Positions 23,419 to 27,823 of a stretch of DNA of 27,823 nt are shown here, in pieces; the first letter of the stretch is position 1; each line of letters begins with the position of its first letter. A model generated the notes under the pieces. That model did no database searches. It saw only the letters and a list, made by a program, of their open reading frames with translations, and was not told where the DNA came from. The stretch is taken from contig NATO01000038.1 of the NCBI GenBank assembly GCA_002085385.1, forward strand, positions 1 through 27,823. Direction: 5' to 3'. Source of the DNA: a candidate division Zixibacteria bacterium 4484_93 (GTDB taxonomy: Bacteria > UBP14 > UBA6098 > 4484-93). Made by a program: the position numbers and the translations under genes.

Positions 23419-25434
23419 TCACGGTGCAATATCGAGAGGGAAGCGCCACTTATTAAGCAATGCCGAGTGGACGAATCTGCTCTGTGGGAGGGAAAACATC
23501 GGGTCTTTCTCAACAAGTTTTTCCGCAAGTTCCCGTCCCGACTGGATGACTGATGAGAACAGCCTGCGTGATAGGAACTCGAAACCAAGCCTTCCCGATT
23601 GCTCGCCTCCCCAGATATTGCCGGCGCCACGGGAGAGCATATCGAACTCGGAAATCTCGAACCCATCGGTCGAATGAGTGAGAAATTCAAGCCTTTTGCG
23701 AGCCTCCGACCCTTCCGGAGCATCGGTCAGCAGGATGCAGATAGCCTCGCCTCCACCTCTTCCTATTCTGCCTCGCATCTGATGAAGCTGTGACAAGCCG
23801 AAACGCTCCGCCGACTCAATCAGCATAAGGTTCGCCGAATGTATATCGAGTCCGACCTCGATAACACTCGTGGAGACAAGAATCTTCACCTTCCCCGACC
23901 TAAAATCATCGAGAACAGACACCCTCTCGGAAGCTGGCATCTCCCCATGAACCTCCGCAGAGGGAACACCTGGAAAACGCCTTCTTATCCTCCTTATCCC
24001 ATCCTTCAACGATGAGACCTCATCCGTCTCCTGGATGACCGGATGGATGATGAACAGCTGCTCTCCCTTATCAAGCCTTTTTTCGAGGTAGTTGAATACC
24101 CTCTCCCTCGCGGAGAAATCCCTGATATATGTTTCCACTCTGACAGGGTTCGGGCGGTGCCTCAGAGTCGATATATCGAGGTCACCGAAGTAAGCCAGAG
24201 CAAGGGTTCTCGGTATAGGGGTCGCTGTCATCATCAGAAGATGCCCACCTTCCATCCTCGACAAAAGTCTCATCCTCTGGGAGACACCAAACCGCTGCTG
24301 CTCATCTATTACGAGAAGTGCAAGCCGCGAGAACTCGAGACGCTCATCAAACATAGCATGCGTGCCAACGAGTATGTCAATATCACCTGAGGTGATACCA
24401 AGCATAATACGAGAACGTTCGAGGGGGTCGGTGGCACCCGTTAAAAGGGCGATATTTGCCCTGCTCCCCAGAATGCCTGTAAGATTTCTGTAGTGTTGGT
24501 ATGCAAGGATAACCGTTGGGACGAGAAAAACCACCTGATATCCCCGCTCAATGAATGCCAGCATAAGAACCACTGCACAGGCAGTTTTCCCACTTCCCAC
24601 CTCACCCTGAAGAAGACGGGACATACCATGCCCGGACGATATATCGCAGGCAAACTCACCGAGGACACGCCTCTGCTCAGCAGTGAACTCAAAAGGGAAG
24701 ATACCGCGGGCAATTCTGAGAAGTTCATCGGCAGAAACAGGCAATTTAACAGCAGAGCGTCTCTTCCTCCTCATAACAAATGCTATCTGGTTCATCAACA
24801 CCTCAAAGGAAAGAAGAGCTCGTCTGGCAACCTTTGCCTCATCCAAGTTCCTCGGGAAATGGGCAGAAAGATAGGCGGACTTCGGAGAAAATCTATATCC
24901 CTCAAACTCAAATCTATCATCCGGGAGCAGAGCGAGCGCAGATTTTACTATGGATATAAACCGCCTTTTCCCAACGGATGATAACCCGTGAGGAAGAAAA
25001 TATATCGGTTTAAGTCCTGTTTTTCTATCCTCCGGTGAGACAAGCGTCGGATGGGCAAAGCTCGGCTTACCACGAACAATCTTTGCATTACCCAGGATGC
25101 ACACATTCTTCCCTTTACCAAAGATAGCCGAAAGATACGGTGCCCACCAGAAGAAAATGATATTTGCAACCCCGGTATCGTCCTTCAAGCGGGCGCGGAA
25201 GAATCTCCTGCCAAAAAACCCTGTGCCAACTATCTCACCGCAGACGAGGTATCGCCCATCAGCCTTTATATTTCCTATCGGCGTCTGTTGCGGAATCTCC
25301 TCGTAGCGAGAAGGGAGAATATCGATTATATCACTGATTGTCTCTATCCCTGCGGAGGCAAACCGCTTCTGAAGTTTCGGTCCCACACCTTTAACCTTTA
25401 TCGTGGAGAGGGACGCCACTTGCCAGAAATCCAT
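23419..25434 (-). CDS. recG: ATP-dependent DNA helicase RecG
   Basis: RecG is a branch-migrating DNA translocase that remodels stalled forks and recombination junctions. It has 671 residues, close to the usual 680-700. The N-terminal wedge region begins GVGPKLQKRFASAGI (16-30) with an OB-fold (about 60-125). Helicase motifs are Walker A GEVGSGKT (277-284), GTHAMF (357-362), motif II as DEQQRFGVSQR (377-387), TATPIPRTLA (403-412), VSTSVIEVGLDI and QMRGRIGRGG. Motif II is DEQQ where DEQH is common, a mild substitution. The ATG at 25434 is 45-85 nt from the divergent lipoprotein gene. Its first codons overlap the promoter candidate of that gene. No key motif is missing. Confidence 0.97.
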   Translation of the reverse strand: MDFWQVASLSTIKVKGVGPKLQKRFASAGIETISDIIDILPSRYEEIPQQTPIGNIKADGRYLVCGEIVGTGFFGRRFFRARLKDDTGVANIIFFWWAPYLSAIFGKGKNVCILGNAKIVRGKPSFAHPTLVSPEDRKTGLKPIYFLPHGLSSVGKRRFISIVKSALALLPDDRFEFEGYRFSPKSAYLSAHFPRNLDEAKVARRALLSFEVLMNQIAFVMRRKRRSAVKLPVSADELLRIARGIFPFEFTAEQRRVLGEFACDISSGHGMSRLLQGEVGSGKTACAVVLMLAFIERGYQVVFLVPTVILAYQHYRNLTGILGSRANIALLTGATDPLERSRIMLGITSGDIDILVGTHAMFDERLEFSRLALLVIDEQQRFGVSQRMRLLSRMEGGHLLMMTATPIPRTLALAYFGDLDISTLRHRPNPVRVETYIRDFSARERVFNYLEKRLDKGEQLFIIHPVIQETDEVSSLKDGIRRIRRRFPGVPSAEVHGEMPASERVSVLDDFRSGKVKILVSTSVIEVGLDIHSANLMLIESAERFGLSQLHQMRGRIGRGGGEAICILLTDAPEGSEARKRLEFLTHSTDGFEISEFDMLSRGAGNIWGGEQSGRLGFEFLSRRLFSSVIQSGRELAEKLVEKDPMFSLPQSRFVHSALLNKWRFPLDIAP

Positions 25435-25448
25435 ACTGCAAATATAAT
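25420..25448 (+). promoter_or_regulatory. Strong candidate sigma-70-type promoter for the DUF4837 lipoprotein gene
   Basis: TTGCCA (25420-25425, 5 of 6 consensus) and a perfect TATAAT (25443-25448) are 17 bp apart. The start would fall near 25455. The -35 element lies inside the first codons of recG. The ribosome-site-like AAAAGGGG (25465-25472) follows. Confidence 0.6.
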
Positions 25449-25518
25449 CTGAGCAGGGAATTTCAAAAGGGGTTTCTTCTTGCTAACAGAACATATTTTT
25501 GTATTTTCTTTACTTGGT

Positions 25519-26538
25519 ATGCGAAAAATGATTTTTCTATCAGCCCTTTTTTTCGCCCTTCTTGTAATCGGCTGCAGCAGGTATAAGCCCGATGCAATGG
25601 GGAGTTATAATGAACTTATAACCTTCGGCAATAAAGCGATAGTTGATTCTGTCAAGCCAGCCCTTATGGATGTCTGGAGCAAAACTATTCGGACACCGCA
25701 GGAGGAAAAGCTATATCGAATACTCTACCGGAGGCCGGAGGAGTTCAAACATTACAGGAAATATCGCAACCTGCTTTTAATAGGGAGAATTGGAGCTTAT
25801 GACCCCATCTCCAAGATGGTGACGGAAGCACTCGATTCGGCAGCTCTCGAGGAGGCAAGGCTTGGCATCTCGTATATCTTCACCAAACAGGATATCTGGG
25901 CAAGAAATCAACTGGTTATATTTCTTGTCTCACCAGATGCAAATCTCCTGTCAGCAAACCTGATAAACGACAGAAGAGAACTATTCAAATATTTAGACCA
26001 ATCAGTCAACGAGAGACTCTCGGAATGGCTATACGACAGGGTTCAGGGAATGGGTGAACAGTTTGAAATCGAGGATTCGCTGAGAAATCTTTTCGGCTAC
26101 TCCATCCGCATACCAAGAAATTTCGATATAGAGACACTCTCGAATAACTTCGTCTGGCTACGAGCACTTGCACCCGACAGATGGGTATTCATCTGGTTCA
26201 CGAACGAGCCACCGGAGAGCCTCTCTATCAAGTGGTGGAGAGAGACACGGGATAGTCTCTGTTCACTCTATTATGAGGGAGATATCGTCGTTGCTGGAAC
26301 AGAACAGCTGGAGCAAACGGAGGGGTTAGGAGATAATCCTGTCTATAGGATAAGGTCGCTCTGGAAGAATCCGCATTCCCTTCTGGGGGGACCAATACTT
26401 TCTTACATCCTCTACGATGAGAGAACAGGCAGATTATACATAATCGATTGTGCTCTGTTCGCCGCTGGCACAAGAAAAGAACCGTATCTCAGACATTTGC
26501 AGATAATAGCGGAAAGTTTCAGACCAGTTTCAGAATAG
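25519..26538 (+). CDS. DUF4837-family lipoprotein
   Basis: From the ATG at 25519 the product has 339 residues and a textbook lipoprotein signal (MRKMIFLSALFFALLVIGC, lipobox VIGC). The mature part shows the layout I associate with DUF4837: a YRNLLLIGRI segment, DIWARNQLVIFLVSP, GYSIRIPRNFDIETLSNNFVWLR, WWRETRDSLC and LLGGPILSYILYDERTG near the end. The family is known mainly from Bacteroidetes and has no established function. A TTG at 25480 has a better ribosome site (AAAAGGGG, 7 nt), and the frame is open from there. It would add 13 residues with an odd extra hydrophobic stretch, so I prefer the ATG. The 3' end overlaps the convergent DUF72 gene by 9 nt. Confidence 0.85.
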   Translation: MRKMIFLSALFFALLVIGCSRYKPDAMGSYNELITFGNKAIVDSVKPALMDVWSKTIRTPQEEKLYRILYRRPEEFKHYRKYRNLLLIGRIGAYDPISKMVTEALDSAALEEARLGISYIFTKQDIWARNQLVIFLVSPDANLLSANLINDRRELFKYLDQSVNERLSEWLYDRVQGMGEQFEIEDSLRNLFGYSIRIPRNFDIETLSNNFVWLRALAPDRWVFIWFTNEPPESLSIKWWRETRDSLCSLYYEGDIVVAGTEQLEQTEGLGDNPVYRIRSLWKNPHSLLGGPILSYILYDERTGRLYIIDCALFAAGTRKEPYLRHLQIIAESFRPVSE

Positions 26539-27333
26539 CCGATCCGGGAGCTTACCTGCCGCCTGACCGAGAAGACGCTTGAATCTGAGCGCATCACCTG
26601 CCGCCTGACCATTGGTGCAGTTGTTGAAGAAAACAAAAAATTTCTCCGCCTTTTCCTCCAATCCGCCGATATCGGAGACAAAGACAGCAAGCTCACTATC
26701 CGAGTATGAATAGTTATAGCGCGCCTTTTCACCGTCATACCAGTGGCTGCTTCTGCCGTGCAGCCTGAGGTATCCAAGATTCGATACCACCTTCGGTATG
26801 TACGGGAAAAGCCTTGGAAGTGATGGCTCGTCAACGATGCAGTAACCTATACCCTTATCTCTTAGGAATTCAAACGAGCGCTCCTGTGCCCAGCTCGGGT
26901 TCCTGAACTCGACAACGAGAGGAAAAGGAGAGAGTTTATCCTTCAAAAGCTCGAGATAATCGAGCGATTTCTGTGAGAAGAAAAAATCCGGCGGCATCTG
27001 GGCAAGAAGAGCAGCAAGACGCCCTGTTCCATCGAATAGCGAAAGAGAATATTTGAACCTATCAAGCTTCGGCTGAAGAGGACCAACAGTCCGCTCATGT
27101 GTGAGCCCCCTGTGGAGTTTGACAGTGAAGACAAAATCATCCGATGTGCGGGAGAGCATCGCACCGAACGAGCGAGGCGAGGGAACAGAATAGAATGTAA
27201 AGTTCAGCTCGACGCAGTCAAAGCCGAGTATCTGCTCATAATAGGTGAGAGCATCTTCACCCTTAACATCTGGTGGATAAACTATCCCCTTCCAATCGGG
27301 GAACAGGAAACCGCTTGTGCCAACCCTTATCAT
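26530..27333 (-). CDS. DUF72 (YecE-like) TIM-barrel protein
   Basis: This 267-residue protein starts at the ATG that overlaps the preceding stop by 4 nt (ATGA). An upstream extension of the frame to 27423 covers the T9SS gene and is not credible. MIRVGTSGFLFPDWKGIVYPP, the LNFTFYSVPSPRSF segment, FTVKLHRGLTHER, LLAQMPPDFFF, VVEFRNPSW and YLRLHGRS are hallmarks of the DUF72 family, whose biochemical role is not firmly established. FVFFNNCTNGQAAGDALRFKRLL corresponds to the usual FNNxxxGxAxxNA end. A small duplication is visible there: GQAAG occurs twice, 14 residues apart, encoded by an identical 15-mer at 26554-26568 and 26596-26610. It is likely co-transcribed with the T9SS-sorted gene upstream. 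Confidence 0.92.
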   Translation of the reverse strand: MIRVGTSGFLFPDWKGIVYPPDVKGEDALTYYEQILGFDCVELNFTFYSVPSPRSFGAMLSRTSDDFVFTVKLHRGLTHERTVGPLQPKLDRFKYSLSLFDGTGRLAALLAQMPPDFFFSQKSLDYLELLKDKLSPFPLVVEFRNPSWAQERSFEFLRDKGIGYCIVDEPSLPRLFPYIPKVVSNLGYLRLHGRSSHWYDGEKARYNYSYSDSELAVFVSDIGGLEEKAEKFFVFFNNCTNGQAAGDALRFKRLLGQAAGKLPDRLF

Positions 27334-27823
27334 TTGAGGAGAATAAGCTTTTTTACATCGGAGAAAGAATCTGCCCTCATCCGGCAGAAATAGATACCCG
27401 AAGGCAGATTGCCCGCATCCCATAAAACGGCATATCTCCCCGGTGCGGAGGGAGTCTGTCTGATGTCGGCAACCTTCTTACCCAGAATATCGAATATCTC
27501 AAGATGAACGGGAACAGCACCGGCAACCGTATAGTCAATCCTGCAGACGGAGTTAAACGGATTCGGGAAACCATTTCCCAGAGCAAATTCATAAGGTATA
27601 TCTTTATCCACACCGAGCAATCTAAAATCGAGAAGAATTGCCGCAGTATCATACGGTTGAACAAGCTCGGTCTCACCGAGATAGACAAGCAGTGTCTCGG
27701 GCTCGGTATCCTCGATATGGACAACGGCACGCCCATCGGAGAACTCCGGGTCAGATGGAGTGAATGTCGCTGAACCGTTGGGGTTCCCCTCAAGCCAGTA
27801 AAGGTCAACAACACCATCATAAG
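27330..27823 (-). CDS. Secreted protein with T9SS sorting domain, 5'-truncated by the window edge
   Basis: The frame is open from the window edge (first full codon at 27821) to the stop at 27330, giving 163 C-terminal residues. The first half reads YDGVVDLYWLEGNPNG … PEFSDGRAVVHIEDTEPETLLVYLG, a beta-rich Ig-like segment. The second half is a T9SS type A sorting domain: GNGFPNPFNSVCRIDY, HLEIFDILGKKV, GRYAVLWDAGNLPSGIYFCRM and KKLILLK. It ends with the same KKL(V/I)LLK as the protein ending at 20988, so both should use the same export route. Start, size and function lie outside the window. Confidence 0.88.
   Translation of the reverse strand, partial: YDGVVDLYWLEGNPNGSATFTPSDPEFSDGRAVVHIEDTEPETLLVYLGETELVQPYDTAAILLDFRLLGVDKDIPYEFALGNGFPNPFNSVCRIDYTVAGAVPVHLEIFDILGKKVADIRQTPSAPGRYAVLWDAGNLPSGIYFCRMRADSFSDVKKLILLK

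Noticed and set aside
23376..23723. Longer N-terminus of the ferritin-like protein reaching into recG
   Set aside because: The added residues are low-complexity basic sequence antiframe to recG, and the ATG at 23375 starts the helical pattern directly.
27334..27423. Longer N-terminus of the DUF72 protein
   Set aside because: Family members begin at the MIRVGTSGF-like motif, and the extra stretch overlaps the sorting domain of the upstream gene.

Overview
This window looks like a chromosomal piece of an uncultured, probably anaerobic Gram-negative bacterium of the Fibrobacteres-Chlorobi-Bacteroidetes (FCB) type. Three things suggest this. Two secreted proteins end in a type IX secretion (T9SS) C-terminal sorting domain (…PNPFN… followed by …GVYF/GIYF… and a final KKL-V/I-LLK). 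One lipoprotein fits the Bacteroidetes-type DUF4837 family. A four-subunit pyruvate:ferredoxin oxidoreductase points to ferredoxin-linked anaerobic metabolism. MurE carries DNPR, so the peptidoglycan probably contains meso-diaminopimelate. I cannot name the phylum from sequence alone.

Region 1 (1-14104, all minus strand) is a compact division and cell-wall (dcw) operon. In transcription order it reads mraZ, rsmH, ftsL, ftsI, murE, murF, a small unknown secreted or membrane protein, mraY, murD, ftsW, murG, murC, murB, and the first 40 codons of ftsQ, cut by the window edge. Most junctions overlap by 1-41 nt (TGATG, TAGTG and ATGA junctions), implying translational coupling. The genes cover cytoplasmic precursor synthesis (MurB-F), lipid I/II synthesis (MraY, MurG) and the septal synthase with its partners (FtsW, FtsI, FtsL, FtsQ). 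murE carries a perfect 27-bp tandem duplication inside its conserved DHLDYHG motif.

Region 2 (14105-14444) is a 340-bp divergent control region. It holds a promoter candidate on each strand and TGGGT/TGGAG boxes that may be the MraZ operator.

Region 3 (14445-17198, plus) is porGDAB in the Thermotoga gene order. The beta subunit appears to have lost about 85 internal residues in frame, including the fourth iron-sulfur cluster cysteine.

Region 4 (17254-18804, minus) is a proline-catabolic P5C/glutamate-semialdehyde dehydrogenase.

Region 5 (18942-22844) holds two convergent exported beta-rich proteins. One is broken by a frameshift or out-of-frame deletion and ends in a Kazal-type domain. The other is a four-module protein with a T9SS sorting domain and a palindrome in its leader.

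Region 6 (22935-27823) holds a ferritin-like helical protein behind recG, a DUF4837 lipoprotein transcribed divergently from recG, a DUF72 protein, and the C-terminal part of another T9SS-sorted protein running off the window.

I found no rRNA, tRNA, CRISPR array, insertion sequence or convincing rho-independent terminator. The most notable observations are the murE duplication, the porB internal deletion, the orphan small gene between murF and mraY, and the disrupted Kazal protein.
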